Shown piece by piece: positions 35,870-46,858 of a stretch of 64,000 nucleotides of DNA. The stretch is from Pegoplata infirma (lineage: Eukaryota > Arthropoda > Insecta > Diptera > Anthomyiidae): the NCBI GenBank assembly GCA_963921195.1, contig OY992539.1:42240299-42304298 (forward strand), given 5' to 3'. Position numbers and translations under genes: made by a program. The notes below the pieces were generated by a model that saw only the letters and a list, made by a program, of their open reading frames with translations, was not told where the DNA came from and did not search any database. Each line of letters opens with the position of its first letter. The first letter of the stretch is position 1.

Positions 35870-36610
35870 ATGAATATCTTTAATTCAACTGCTCTTTTGG
35901 CCGTTATCTGCGCAGTGGCTGCTTCAGCTTATTCCCATCATGGTCATGGTGGAGGAGGTGGTGGGGGCCATGGCGGTGGACATAGTGAAGAGGTCAGCTA
36001 TTCGGTAGTAACTAAACATGAAAGTGGTGGTCATGGAGGCCATGGAGGCAGTGGTGGTCATGGAGGTCATGGAGGCAGTGGTGGTCATGATGGTGGTCAC
36101 TCCAGTGTACATCATTGGTCTCATGAAGGTGGACACGATGGAGGGCACGGTGGACATTCTGGCGGGCATGATTCAGGACACCACGCAGGACATCATGATG
36201 ATGGTCATGATCATCACGCATATCCTAAATATGAATTTGATTATGGTGTTAAGGATTCAAAAACTGGTGATATTAAAAGTCAATCAGAATCCCGGGATGG
36301 TGGCAATGTTAAGGGTAAGTTCATAATAATAAAATCTATAAAAACTTTTTCAAATTTTGTAACTTTATTCAAACGAATTTATTTTCTTTCAAAATATTTA
36401 GGCAGCTACACTCTTAAGGAAGCTGATGGTACTACCCGTCATGTAGAATATACTGCTGATAAACATAAAGGTTTCAATGCTGTTGTCCATACATTTGGTC
36501 ATGCTCATTCTGGACATGATAGTCATCATCATGGAGGGCATCATGGTCATGGACATGGTCATGCTAGCAGTTACATTAATGTTAAGAAACACGAAGAGAC
36601 GAAACATTAG
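35870..36610 (+). CDS. CPR1: RR-2 cuticular protein, His/Gly-rich
   Basis: This is a structural cuticle protein, secreted by epidermis and binding chitin fibres. Exons 35870-36314 and 36402-36610 (intron 36315-36401, GTAAGT...TTTAG, phase 1) give 217 residues. A signal peptide covers about residues 1-20 ([20 protein letters not shown]). A Gly/His repeat region spans about 23-115. The RR-2 chitin-binding domain spans about 118-177, from [16 protein letters not shown] to [14 protein letters not shown], and a His/Gly-rich tail follows. RR-2 proteins typify hard cuticle, and the His side chains could serve quinone cross-linking. The intron is 87 bp, a multiple of three and without a stop, so an unspliced reading gives 246 codons with 29 extra residues that break the RR domain. 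Splicing is preferred because it restores [18 protein letters not shown] occurs at 36673. Sibling copies follow at 46859, 52087 and 58319. Confidence 0.93.
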   Translation: MNIFNSTALLAVICAVAASAYSHHGHGGGGGGGHGGGHSEEVSYSVVTKHESGGHGGHGGSGGHGGHGGSGGHDGGHSSVHHWSHEGGHDGGHGGHSGGHDSGHHAGHHDDGHDHHAYPKYEFDYGVKDSKTGDIKSQSESRDGGNVKGKFIIIKSIKTFSNFVTLFKRIYFLSKYLGSYTLKEADGTTRHVEYTADKHKGFNAVVHTFGHAHSGHDSHHHGGHHGHGHGHASSYINVKKHEETKH

Positions 36611-36829
36611 AATTTAAAATGATAATTGTATTAAATCCAATTTAAAAACCGATAAATATGTAATTACTAATTAATAAAATTAAAAAAAATATATATCCCA
36701 AAATTTTTTTGGAGCAAGTTCCTCCTAGTGCAACAGTTTCTAGAATATTTTAAATTTACATTGTGCAGGGTATCAATATTAGGGGTTGCAATGTTGCAAA
36801 CGCACTATTTAAACGTAACTTAAAAAAAA

Positions 36830-37628
36830 AACAAGAAAATTATAGTCGGTCAAGACCGACCATATAATACCCTGCACCAGTGTTTCCCGGAAAATGGGTA
36901 CCAAGTCCAAACATGGACCAATTTAGTCTATCATTTGTGAAGTCTTTAATAAGACTACAAAAAAATCACATACCAAATTTGGGTGAAATTGGCTTATATT
37001 TGTTGCAAATAAACCGCTTTTAGTAATATCGGGCGAAATTTTCATATGGGGCCTAAGTCCAAAAATTTCCGATTATAATCAGATTTTTGGGTTATTAAAG
37101 TATGCGTTAAGCACACACAAACAAAATTTTAATCAATTTTTTTATATTTTCATAAAATTTTTAGATTTATGTGAATATCGGGAGGGTGGTTTGTATGGGG
37201 GCTACAAGAATAACTGATTCCTTTGAAATTCGGAACGGTGATTTTTGAATACAAAAAACGTTTACCTGCTAAAATTTGAAAGGATATCTATTAAAATACG
37301 GTTGTTAGGGTCATTTGACCCAAATTTAAAGGGGACGTTTGTATGGGGGCTAGGTCAACACATGGACCGATTTTTTCCAATTTCAATAGCGTCCGTCCTT
37401 GGGAAGAAGAAAAGCTTAAGTTTTAAATTTCAGACAAATCGGCTACAAATTGCGAACTGTATCGTGCGCACAACGTTTACATGGACGGACGGACAGACGG
37501 ACGGACATCGCTAAATCGACTCAAAGTGATTCTGAGTCGATCGGCATGCATGAAAGTGGGTCTAGGACCAATATTTCGGGTAGTTACAAACATCAGCGCA
37601 GTACCACAGAGTGGTGTAGGGTATAAAA
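36830..37628 (+). mobile_element. mini-me-like GTCC element
   Basis: It starts CAAGAAAATTATAGTCGGTC and ends GTGGTGTAGGGTATAAAAA, matching 50218-51077 throughout. A GGAC microsatellite lies at about 37482-37507. It interrupts a block that is continuous downstream of CPR2 (47790-47805), so it arrived after that duplication. Open frames within it are not genes. Confidence 0.7.
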
Positions 37629-37945
37629 ATCCTGCGGTTACGGTTAATTTTCAATTTACTTAATTATCAAAGGATTTGTTGGGCAAAAGGGCTTCTTTTA
37701 GAATAAACAATAAAAAGAGAAACAGCGAATAATAAAAAACTTAATAAAAAATGCCGGAATATTTTTCTGTGGAATAAATGTATCAGGCTGTGACAGTTTC
37801 TTTTAAAAATATTTTTCTATAAAAAATATGCATATAATATTATCTCAGAGTGTGAAACTTAAAAAAAAAAAACAGTTAAAATCTGAAACAGTTTCTATAG
37901 AAAATATGTCTCCAAATCTTTTTTAGGGGATGATTTATTATTCTT
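37629..37945 (+). repeat. Duplicated CPR flank, partner of 47800-47960
   Basis: The sequence from CCTGCGGTTACGGTTAATTT through AACAGCGAATAATAAAAAA is nearly the same as that downstream of CPR2. With 36772-36825 it forms the left part of the TAGGG element that is complete at 47750-48035. It shows that CPR1 and CPR2 were duplicated with their downstream DNA. Confidence 0.7.
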
Positions 37946-37949
37946 GATA

Positions 37950-37993
37950 TGGTCATGCTCATTTTGGACATGATAGTCATCATCACATGTGGG
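37950..37993 (+). pseudogene. CPR exon 2 remnant
   Basis: ATGGTCATGCTCATTTTGGA followed by CATGATAGTCATCATCAC matches the part of CPR exon 2 that encodes [12 protein letters not shown], with one or two changes. No splice site, RR domain or promoter remains. It marks a lost fifth CPR copy, or a broken duplicate, between CPR1 and the reductase cassette A. Confidence 0.6.
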
Positions 37994-38398
37994 AAATTAA
38001 TCGTTACTGCTAAAAAAAAAATGAGTTTCAATCCCTAAAATGGTTACATCAATTAATATTTTAATTGATTTTGCACTTAAATATCACGAAAGTAATAGTA
38101 TCAATTCCTAAAATTTGTAAAAGTTTAACAAGGAAAAATTGCATTTATTCTCAATTCACGAAAAATTTGCGAAATCAATTAAAAAATTAATTATATAAAT
38201 TAAAAAAATGATTAAAAACTAAAATGAACTTTATTAAAATTTTTGGTTAAAAGTTTTTCCCCTAAAATTTTTTCTGTGTGAGAAAACCCCAAAAAAGTTT
38301 AAATTATGTAGAATTTAATTTGTTAACGTATTTTATTTAATTTATAACAATTTCATAAATCATATAATAAATCAAAATACAAATGAATAAAAAATCAT
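37994..38398. other. AT-rich spacer, 3' side of reductase cassette A
   Basis: No coding character. It lies just downstream of the cassette A stop codon and presumably holds its 3' untranslated region and polyadenylation signals on the - strand. Confidence 0.4.
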
Positions 38399-39007
38399 TT
38401 AAAACTCAATATTAAAAGGCCAATATTTATGATTTTGACCCTTAATCAAATTAAAAGGTACCAAACGTTCACCGGTATGAAAAGAATCCATAACCTCAAT
38501 ATCCTCTTGGGTTAACTTAAAATCGAAAATATTGAAATTCTCTTTAATGCGTTGGGGATTCGATGATTTTGGTATGGGTATGACCCCAATGTCCACCTAA
38601 GTAAATTAAGAAAACAAAAAATAATAAAAATATTTATTCTTAAATAATATTAGAAAATACTAACCAAATAACGTAACACAATTTGTGCTGGTGTCTTTTG
38701 ATACTTTTCCGCCAGGGCCTTAGTTTTTGGTGAAAAATAAAATTCTGGTTTATTTTCATCAGGTTTGGGACGACCTAACGGTGAGTAAGCGGTCAAAGTT
38801 ATGTCCCGTTCTTTACAGTATTGCGTTAGTTTACGCTGATTTAAAGCTGGTGAGCATTCGACTTGATTAGTAACTGGTTTAATTTCACAATTATCTAATA
38901 CACGTTGTAATTGTTGGCTGTTAAAATTGGAGACACCAATACTATGTACCAGACCCAGTTTAACTAATTTTTCCATAGCTTTGTAAGTGTCCAAATAATC
39001 AACATCA
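38399..39007 (-). CDS. Cassette A last two exons
   Basis: Exon 39007-38665 (343 bp) enters with the single base T that completes the split Ser codon and reads [18 protein letters not shown] to [14 protein letters not shown] sequence ([14 protein letters not shown]). The donor is GTTAGT. After a 68-bp intron, 38596-38399 reads [12 protein letters not shown] and ends WPFNIEF then TAA. Exon lengths match those of cassette B (343 bp; 192 versus 198 bp). Confidence 0.88.
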
Positions 39008-42000
39008 CTAAAAAGATATCAAGAGTTGTATTACTGAAGTTTGCACAGAAAAAGTGAGACTTCTTTTGTTTTTTGTTGCAAGAAAAAATATTGAAAAAAA
39101 TTAGGTAGAAAATAAGTTAAAACAAGTAAAAAAAGTTTATAGTCAGTCAAGACTGGCCACATAATACCCGACACTATAGTTTCCGGGAAAATGAGTCCCA
39201 AGTCAAAACTTGGACAATTTCCCAGGCAGAGAAATACGGACGGGAGAGTGTTGGCAAAGTATATTATATGGTCACTTATGTGCTATAAAAATTATCAAAG
39301 TCCAAAATGATACCCACGGTAAGGGCTTTCAAAGCGTTTATAATACGGTTATAAGAGTCATTTGACCCAATTTTAAAGTGGCTTATTGTAAATAAATAAA
39401 AAAAGGAGCTGAAGTTTCAAATTTCACACAAATCGATTAAAAATTGTGACCTGTATCGTGCGCACAAAGTTTACATGGACAGACGAATGGGCATCGCTAA
39501 ATCGACTCAAAAAGTGATTCTGAGTCGATCGGTATACTTGAAGGTGTGTCAAAAACCAATATTTTGGGTAGTTACAAACATCAGCACTAATGCATTATAC
39601 TCTGTACTAGAGATGGGCGCGTGAGTGATTTTTGACTCACACTCACTCACGCTCACGACAGGAATTTTCGAATCACGCACACTCACTCACGCGCATATTT
39701 TTTCTACTCACACTCACTCACAATCACGTGAGTAAATTTAATACAACTCACACTCACGCAAGCTTCATTCACACTTACGTTGACTCACACTCACGAAACT
39801 TTTTTATACAAAAAAAAATTTCAATGACGAAAATTTCAAAAACCTTTCAAAATTTTCAGCAAAATTTAAAGTTCAGCGAAATTTTACATTTTTTTTTTGC
39901 TTTTTTCGGGACGAAATCTTAAGTTAAGCCAAATTTTACAATTTTTTTGTTGCTTTTTTTGTTCCGAAAAGAAATATAAAGGGAAAATAAATCACGCAAA
40001 AAAATCGACTCACGCACACTCACTCACGCAAAAATCTTACTCACGCACACTCACTCCCTCAATTTTTTTCTCTACTCACACTCACTCACAATCACGTGAG
40101 TAAAATTTAATTTAGTCACACTCAAACTAAACTAAAATTTAATTTAGTCACAATCACGCGTGAATCACGTGAATCACGCACTAATCTGCTCATGTGCCCA
40201 TCTCTACTCTGTACCACAGAGTGGTGTAGGGTACAACAAAAATTCGTCTTGGCCGAATCTATAAAAACAATCGGCTAAAAAATTTTTTTTTAGTGATGGA
40301 AAATTGTAGTATAAAAGTTTAAACAGTAAATTTTTTTTTTGGATGAATTTTTGTTTCTAATAATAAATAATTTAAAATTAATTTCGGCACTGCCTAATGT
40401 ACAGATACCCTCCACTATGTAAAATATTATTATTGCAAAAAAAAATGTATTTAAAAAAAAAAATTTTGTCAAAATAATTTCAAAAGAAATTAATAAAAAA
40501 TCCGCGAAAAAAAATTCCAAAAATTATGTTTGTACTTCTTTAAATACCTTTCGATTTTAAATTCTATTCACATATGTCAACCAATAGCCGAATTAATGCA
40601 TTTTGTATTTTTTTCGGTTAGAACTTTTGAACTGTTAAACCGATATCGTTCAAATGCAATACCAAATTTCTCGAAGCAACAACACGTAAACATGTTAAGC
40701 AACAGTCATATCGGTGTAATATTTTGGCCGTGATCGACATTTCAACGAACAGAAGACATCGCTAGAATGTCTTAGAATCCATCACTGATCTATAATGTAT
40801 ATGGGGCATTCCATGTCAAATCGGACACTTTGAAAAATGTTTTTTTTAGATTTTCCCAATTTGTTAACAGTTTTTAGTACCCTTCGAAAACTCCTTCGTG
40901 GTAAATTTTCAGATTTTTTTGATGACCCGTTCAAAAGATATCGAATTTTTAAAAATTGGTAGTTTGTTCCTTTACTCAAACTTCTTTTACTCATAACTTC
41001 TTCAATAATGGTCCAAATTTCAATTTTTTTTTTAAAATTTTTGAAAAAAAAATTCTTAAGAGCGCTCTAGTATGCGATTTTTAAGTTTTAAAATTTAAAT
41101 CTCATTTTTTAAAAAGGTTTGTACTCTTCGATTTTTTTGAAATTTTTTTGTGAAATATATCTATCGATTCAACAATGTTTTTGCCCAGGAGGACCTTGGG
41201 ATAACGATTATTACTATTTTTTAAAATTGTTTTAAAAAATTTTATTGTAATTTTCCAATTTTGTGAGGATGTTTATTCTGGCTCGAGGTCATTATTTTCT
41301 TTACTAATTAAAACCATGATATTCTCATAGCATAATTTTCAAGAAAATTATTTTTTGTTTTAAATTTATTTATGTTGGTCATTTTTGCAAGACTTAATCG
41401 ACACGTGTTTCGGAATTTGTCAAGATTCCATTGTCAAGATTAATATAATAATAATAATAATAGTTTGATCACATGATCAATTATTTTTATTTATTCTTTT
41501 TATTTATTTACAACACATTTTTAATAAATTCAACCTAACCGAGAACTGGTAACAATAACCGTCGTCTCGTTGTAGCGAAAAAACCAAGGGCTCTGGTGGG
41601 AATCGAACCCACGACCCCCACGTTGAAAGGCTAGCACGCTACCAGCTAGTTTGTTGTCATTCACAACAACAAAAAACATATTGTTGTAGTCCAATGGACT
41701 ATCGTATTGTGGATAGAGTCGAATATGTATTAATGTTTTAGTTTGTGCACAAACGATTTGTCATTAGACTCGTTTGCTACTTTGTAGTATATCGTTTCTA
41801 TTTTTGCTAAATAATCTTGACAATGGAATCTTGACAAATTCCGAAACACGTGTCGATTAAGTCTTGCAAAAATGACCAACATAAATAAATTTAAAACAAA
41901 AAATAATTTTCTTGAAAATTATGCTATGAGAATATCATGGTTTTAATTAGTAAAGAAAATAATGACCTCGAGCCAGAATAAACATCCTCACAAAATATAA

Positions 42001-44133
42001 TATTTTAAAGGTCGAATAAAACAATTTTTATTTATTAATAAAAATTAATCAGAATTTGTAATTTTCCAATCTTAAAATCATTTCTACTGCTCCAATGGTG
42101 CGTCATAGAGGGGTACTTTATAAGACCGACCCCAATTATTTTTTTCGTCTTAACATTTCTTTGGAACAAACTAATACCCTATCTCCAATTTCTAAGGGGA
42201 CTCCCACACAAAACGACATTTTTTAAAATTTGCTCCAACCGCTCTAACTGCCCTAATAGTGCCCTTAGAGCAACAAAATGTATGACCGACCCACAATATT
42301 TTTTTAGTCCAAACATTTTCGCTGAACACACCTACCCTCTATCTTTAACTGTTAAGGCGGTCCCCATACAATTTTTTTTATTTTTTGTAAATTTGTTTTA
42401 TTTAATCAGCTTCTACCGGTCCAATGGTGCGTACGAGAGGGGTCATTAGTGAGACCGACCCCCATTTATTTGTACCCTACATTTTTTTAAAACATACCTA
42501 CGCCCTATCTCCACTCCCTAAGTAGGCTCCCATACAAATAACAGTTGGAGCAAATTTTATAAATATGTAATTTTGAATGGAAGCCTACTTAGGGAGTGGA
42601 GATAGGGCTGTGGTATGTTTTACAAAAATGTTGGAGGGTAAAAATAAATGGGGGTCGGTCTCACTAATGACCCCTCTCGGTCGCACCATTGGACCGGTAG
42701 AAGCTGATTAAATAAAACAAATTTACAAAAAATAAAAAAATATTGTATGGGGACCGCCTTAACAGTTAAAGATAGAGGGTAGGTGTGTTCAGCGAAAATG
42801 TTTGGACTAAAAAAATATTGTGGGCCGGTCATACATTTTGTTGCTCTAAGGGCACTATTAGGGCAGTTAGAGCGGTTGGAGAAAATTTAAAAAAATTTCG
42901 TTTTGTGTGGGAGCCCCCTTAGAAATTGGAGATAGGGTATTAGTTTGTTCAAAGAAATATTAAGACGTAAAAATGATAGGGGTCGGTCTTATAAATGACA
43001 CCTTTATGACGCACTATTGGAGAAGTAGAAATGATTTTAAGATTGGAAAATTACAATAAAATTTTTTCAAAAAATTTTAAAAAATTGTAATAACCGTTAT
43101 CCCACGATCCTACTGGGCAAAAAATTTGTAGAATCGATAGAAGTTTTACACAAAAAAATTTCAAAAAAAATCAAAGAGTACAAACATTTTCAAAAATAAG
43201 ATTTAAATTTTAAAACTTAAAAATCGCATACTATAGCGCTTTAAAGAATTTTTTGGGATTTTTTTTTTTTTAAAAAATACGTAAAAAACAAAAATTTTGA
43301 AGAAAAAAAATTTAAATTTGGACCATTATTGAAGAAGTTATGAGTAAATGAAGTTTGAGTAAAGGAACAAACTACCAATTTTTAAAAATTCGGTATCTTT
43401 TGAACGGGTCATCAAAAAAACCTGAAAATTTACCACGAAGGAGTTTTCGAGGAGTACTAAAAACTTTAAACAAATTGGGAATATCTAAAAAAAAAATTTT
43501 CAAAGTTTCCGATTTGACATGGAATGCCCCATATATACTTTTTGGGGTCCCAGACCGATATTTCGATGAGTTACCACTTTCGATATAGCATTCATCGAAA
43601 TCAAAAAAAATCTTTCTTTATATTTGCGTTTTTTTTAATTTTTTTTTAAAACAAAAACCAAAAAAGACTAATTTTTTTCTGTGTAGGAATTCAAATTTTG
43701 TATTAAAAAGGACAAAAAAAGTCTTACCTCAATTGTAAGGTACCAGCCTCATCTTTGGGTAAGAGCGATTCTTCATTTACATATTTGTAGCCTACAGGCA
43801 AGTGCATTAAATAAAGATCAATATAATCCAGGCCCAACAATTGCAATTGTTTACGACAGGCTCCCTCCACACGTTCGGGTTCATGGTGTATATTCCATAA
43901 CTTGAGATTTTTTTTCAATAAGATTTAAATAATTTAAAAAATAACGCATTTTTATATTGACTTACCTTGGTAACCAAGAAAATATCTTCTCTTTTGACAA
44001 CACCTTCAGCTATTTTATCTTTAATGGCTTTACCAATTTCTGCCTCATTTTGATAGAAATAAGCGGTATCAATATGACGATAACCAACATCAATGGCATG
44101 TTTAACAGCTATTTCGCCTTCATTATTTTTAGA
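38399..44133 (-). CDS. Aldo-keto reductase, 3' exon cassette A
   Basis: NADPH-dependent aldehyde/sugar reductase of the AKR1 type, predicted to be cytosolic. Exons on the - strand: 44133-43966, 43900-43728, 39007-38665, 38596-38399. Joined to the exon ending LGLGTYE (63271) they give 319 residues, the usual family length. The catalytic tetrad is complete: Asp and Tyr in [14 protein letters not shown], Lys in [10 protein letters not shown], His in [10 protein letters not shown]. The cofactor loop [16 protein letters not shown] is intact. The family motif NQIECHP is here NQVECSP, a His-to-Ser change. An extra 65-bp intron between VTK and LWN is absent from cassette B. No first exon was found near 44.1-46.9 kb, so the cassette either shares the 63.3-kb exon or has lost its own. 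The 4.7-kb third intron is filled with transposons. Confidence 0.8.
39115..40265 (+). mobile_element. mini-me-like GTCC element in the cassette A intron
   Basis: It starts CAAGTAAAAAAAGTTTATAG and ends GTGGTGTAGGGTACAACAAA. The GTCC tract is reduced to ACAGACGAATGGGCATCGC, so this copy is old. It is split by the MITE at 39608-40206. Confidence 0.65.
39608..40206. mobile_element. CACTCA-rich hAT-like MITE, TSD CTCTGTAC
   Basis: The ends TAGAGATGGGC and GCCCATCTCTA are perfect inverted repeats. The 8-bp CTCTGTAC is duplicated (39600-39607, 40207-40214). The subterminal 150 bp on each side are packed with CACTCACGC / CACGTGA words, and ATCACGTGAGTAAA occurs twice. This is the best reference copy for the family also seen at 6497, 19731, 20380 and 26776. 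The frames at 39632-39922 and 39897-40103 are repeat-derived. Confidence 0.85.
41259..41995. mobile_element. Nested palindromic insert with tRNA-like centre
   Basis: TTTTGTGAGGATGTTTATTC at the left and its complement at the right end bound inverted arms of about 190 bp (CGACACGTGTTTCGGAATTT and complement; TTGTCAAGATTCC). The middle contains a simple AAT repeat (41446-41462) and the tRNA-like segment 41587-41655. A related CTTGACAAGATC...CGAAACACGTG motif appears at 56915-56945. Confidence 0.6.
41587..41655 (-). repeat. tRNA-like segment (SINE or pseudogene)
   Basis: Read on the - strand, TAGCTGGTAGCGTGCTAG resembles an A box. GTGGG-TTCGATT-CCCAC is a perfect T-arm with B box, followed by an AGAGCCC acceptor-like end. 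The 5' acceptor half does not pair, so a functional tRNA is unlikely. Confidence 0.45.
43728..44133 (-). CDS. Cassette A first two exons
   Basis: Exon 44133-43966 follows TTTTCAG and starts [18 protein letters not shown] in phase 0. It ends VTK before GTAAGT. Exon 43900-43728 starts [18 protein letters not shown], carries the catalytic His in YLMHLP, and ends in a split Ser codon before GTAAGA. Together they cover the region that cassette B encodes in one exon. Confidence 0.88.
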
Positions 44134-44272
44134 CTGAAAATATTGTAAAAAAAAATTAAACCAAATGAGAATTGCTAACAAATACAAAAGATAAGGCTGA
44201 AATTGAATAGGCATAAAACGATTTTGATATATTTTCCAAAGAAAAAAAAAAAAAAACAGATTTTAAAACATT

Positions 44273-44903
44273 TTTATCTAAAAGAAAATTCTCAGATTCT
44301 GAGCGATTTTTCTATATAAAAAAAATTCTCAGATTCTGAGCAATTTTTCTATATAAAAAAAAAATCTCAGATTATGAGCAATTTTTCTATATAAAAAAAA
44401 AATTTCAGATTATGAGCAATTTTTCTATATAAAAAAAATTCTCAGATTCTGAGCAATAAAAACAAATTTTCAGACTCTGAACAATTTTTCTATATAAAAA
44501 AAATTCTCAGATTCTGAGCAATTTTTCTATATAAAAAAAATTCTCAGATTCTGAGCAATTTTTCTATATAAAAAAAATTCTCAGATTCTGAGCAATTTTT
44601 CTATATAAAAAAAAAATTCTCAGATTCTGAGCAATTTTTCTATATAAAAAAAATTCTCAGATACTGAGCAATTTTTCTATATAAAAAATATTCTCAGATT
44701 CTGAGCAATTTTTCTATATAAAAAAAATACTCAAATTCTGATAAATTTTTCTATATAAAATAAATTCTCAGATTCTGATCTATTTTTCCATATAAAAAAA
44801 ATTCTCAGATTCTGTGCAATTTTTTTATATAAAAAAAAATTTCAGACTCTGAGCAATTTTTCTATATCAAAAAAATTCTCAGTTTCTGAGCAATTTTTCT
44901 ATA
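44273..44903. repeat. ~37-bp two-palindrome satellite, block 1 (about 17 units)
   Basis: The unit is AATTCTCAGATTCTGAGCAA followed by TTTTTCTATATAAAAAA. Each half is close to a palindrome (CTCAGA-T-TCTGAG; TTTTTCTATATAGAAAAA in its perfect form). The block starts just upstream of cassette A and is interrupted at 44904 by a TIR element, resuming at 45501. Confidence 0.9.
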
Positions 44904-45500
44904 CACCAATACCCCGGTTTGCGTCGTTAATTGGGACCGGAGAAACGCGACGCAAACCGAAACGACGCAAACCGAAGCACGATTTTCCATACATTTGTAT
45001 GGATTTTCATTTAATTGGTTCCGGGATTCATAATTTTAGCAGAAAAAATAGATTTTTCAAAAAAAAATGCATTTTTTTTGTATTTTTTTTTTTTTGAAAA
45101 CAGTTTTAATTAAAATAAAAATATAACAATTCATGAGAAAAACGTAAAAAACATAATAAAAACATAAAAATATTAAGATAAAAATAAAAAATTCATAGTA
45201 TAAAAGCAAGTATAAAAGCAAGCTTTGTATAAACATTTTCATATTAACGACGCAAATCGAAGCACTAACGACGCAACTTCGAAGTCATGCTACGATAAAC
45301 GGGAAATCCCCTTTTTTTGTTTTAGCTTTGTACAAACATTTTTATATCAACGACGCAAATCGAAGCACTGGCGACGCAACTTCGAAGCCATGCGACGCAA
45401 ACTGAAACCAAAACGACGCAACTTCGAAATCAGAGAAATTTGAAAACGACGCAACTTCGAAACGACGCAAACCGAAGCGACGCAAACCGGGGTATTGGTG
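44904..45500. mobile_element. CACCAATACCCC TIR element, TSD TA, with GACGCAA repeats
   Basis: The 23-bp ends CACCAATACCCCGGTTTGCG... and its exact complement are flanked by TA, and removing them restores the satellite TCTATATAAAA. Subterminal regions hold about ten copies of CGACGCAAACCGAAG or CGACGCAACTTCGAA in direct order. TA targets suggest the Tc1/mariner/pogo group. No transposase is present; the 72-codon frame at 45225 is repeat-derived. Confidence 0.85.
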
Positions 45501-46340
45501 TATAAAAAAAATCTCAGATTCTGAGCAATTTTTCTATATAAAAAAAAATTCTCAGATTCGGAGCAATTTTTCTATATAAAAAAAATTCTCAGATTCTGAG
45601 CAATTTTTCTATATAAAAAAAATTCAAATTCTGAGCAATTTTTCTATATAAAAAAATTCTCAGATTCTGAGCAATTTTTCTATATAAAAAAAAATTCTAA
45701 GATTCTGGGCAATTTTTCTATATAAAAAAAATTCTCAGATTCTGAGCAATTTTTCTATATAAAAAAAATTCTCAGATTCTGAGCAATTTTTCTATATAAA
45801 AAGAATTCTCAAATTCTAAGCAATTTTTCTATATAAAAAAAAATCTCAGATTCTGAGCCATTTTTCTATATAAAAAAATTCTCAGATTCTGAGCAATTTT
45901 TCTATATAAAAAAAATTCTCAGATTCTGAGCAATTTTTCTATATAAAAAAATTCTCAGATTCTGAGCAATTTTTCTATATAAAAAAAATTCTCAGATTCT
46001 GAGCAATTTTTCTATATAAAAAAAATTCTCAGATTCTGAGCAATTTTTCTATATAAAAAAAATTCTCAGATTCTGAGCAATTTTTCTATATAAAAAAATT
46101 CTCAGATTCTGAGCAATTTTTCTATATAAAAAAAATTCTCAGATTCTGAGCAATTTTTAAGTTTTCTATATAAAAAAGAAAATCTTAGATTGTAACAAAT
46201 TTTTCTAGATAAAAAAATCTCAGATTCTGAGCAATTTTTCTATACAAAAAAAATTCTCAGATTCTGAGCCATTTTTCAATATGAAAAAAAATTTCAGATT
46301 CTGAGCGATTTTTCTATATATAAAAAATTCTCATATTCAA
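45501..46340. repeat. Two-palindrome satellite, block 2 (about 23 units)
   Basis: Continuation of the CTCAG..CTGAG variant after the TIR element. It ends about 170 bp before the conserved upstream region of CPR2. Confidence 0.9.
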
Positions 46341-46511
46341 AGCAATTTTTTTTATATCAAAAAATAAATTAAAAAAATAACTATTGCAATTCGTAACGGA
46401 TAAATTAAAAATCGAAACGGAAAATTTTAAATTCGAAAAAAAAACATTTTTAGTTCGTGAAAGTTTAAAGTATATTAAAGAGGCCCTCTGCAGTATGACC
46501 AGAAAGATCAT

Positions 46512-46802
46512 TGACCTTCGTAAAAGGTCAATGCGAAATATTTCAAAAATAAATTGGAAAACAGAATATTATCATTTACCGACTTAATTTTTTCTTTAAC
46601 TTACACTTGTATGTGCGATTTTGTAACACTCTTATTGAAATACAAAAATTTGTGCCATATTATTTAAAACATTTATATTAACTACTGTAAAAGAGGTCAT
46701 GAATGCTGTGTAAAAAGTTCATTTGTAGACCCATTAGAAGGCAAAACAAATAATTTAGTTTATGTATAAATAAACAAGAAAAATCTTAAATCGATATCAG
46801 TT
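46512..46802 (+). promoter_or_regulatory. CPR2 promoter with everted AGGTCA pair, TATA, Inr
   Basis: TGACCT (46512-46517) and AGGTCA (46525-46530) form an everted repeat with 7-base spacing inside the perfect inverted repeat ATTGACCTT...AAGGTCAAT. A further AGGTCA lies at 46694-46699. TATAAATA is at 46765-46772 and TCAGTT at 46797-46802. The spacing from TATA to Inr is the same in all four copies. Confidence 0.6.
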
Positions 46803-46858
46803 TTGTATGCAAGTTCAATTGTTGTAAATAATTAATACAAAAAAATTAACCAAACAAA

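Larger units (their letters stand above)
40803..43530. mobile_element. Long foldback element GGGGCATTCCATG
   Basis: GGGGCATTCCATGTCAAATC at the left end and GATTTGACATGGAATGCCCC at the right end are perfect inverted repeats. The arms remain nearly complementary for over 1 kb. The left arm is extended by the insert 41259-41995. It sits in a GTCC element within the cassette A intron. The same ends occur on a 92-bp foldback at 63781-63872. The frames at 40782-40994 and 43355-43588 are the two mirror arms and not genes. Confidence 0.75.

Noticed and set aside
36315..36401. CPR1 as a 246-residue single-exon protein
   Set aside because: The extra 29 residues break the RR-2 domain, the borders are GTAAGT/TTTAG, and the sibling CPR2 and CPR4 introns contain stops.
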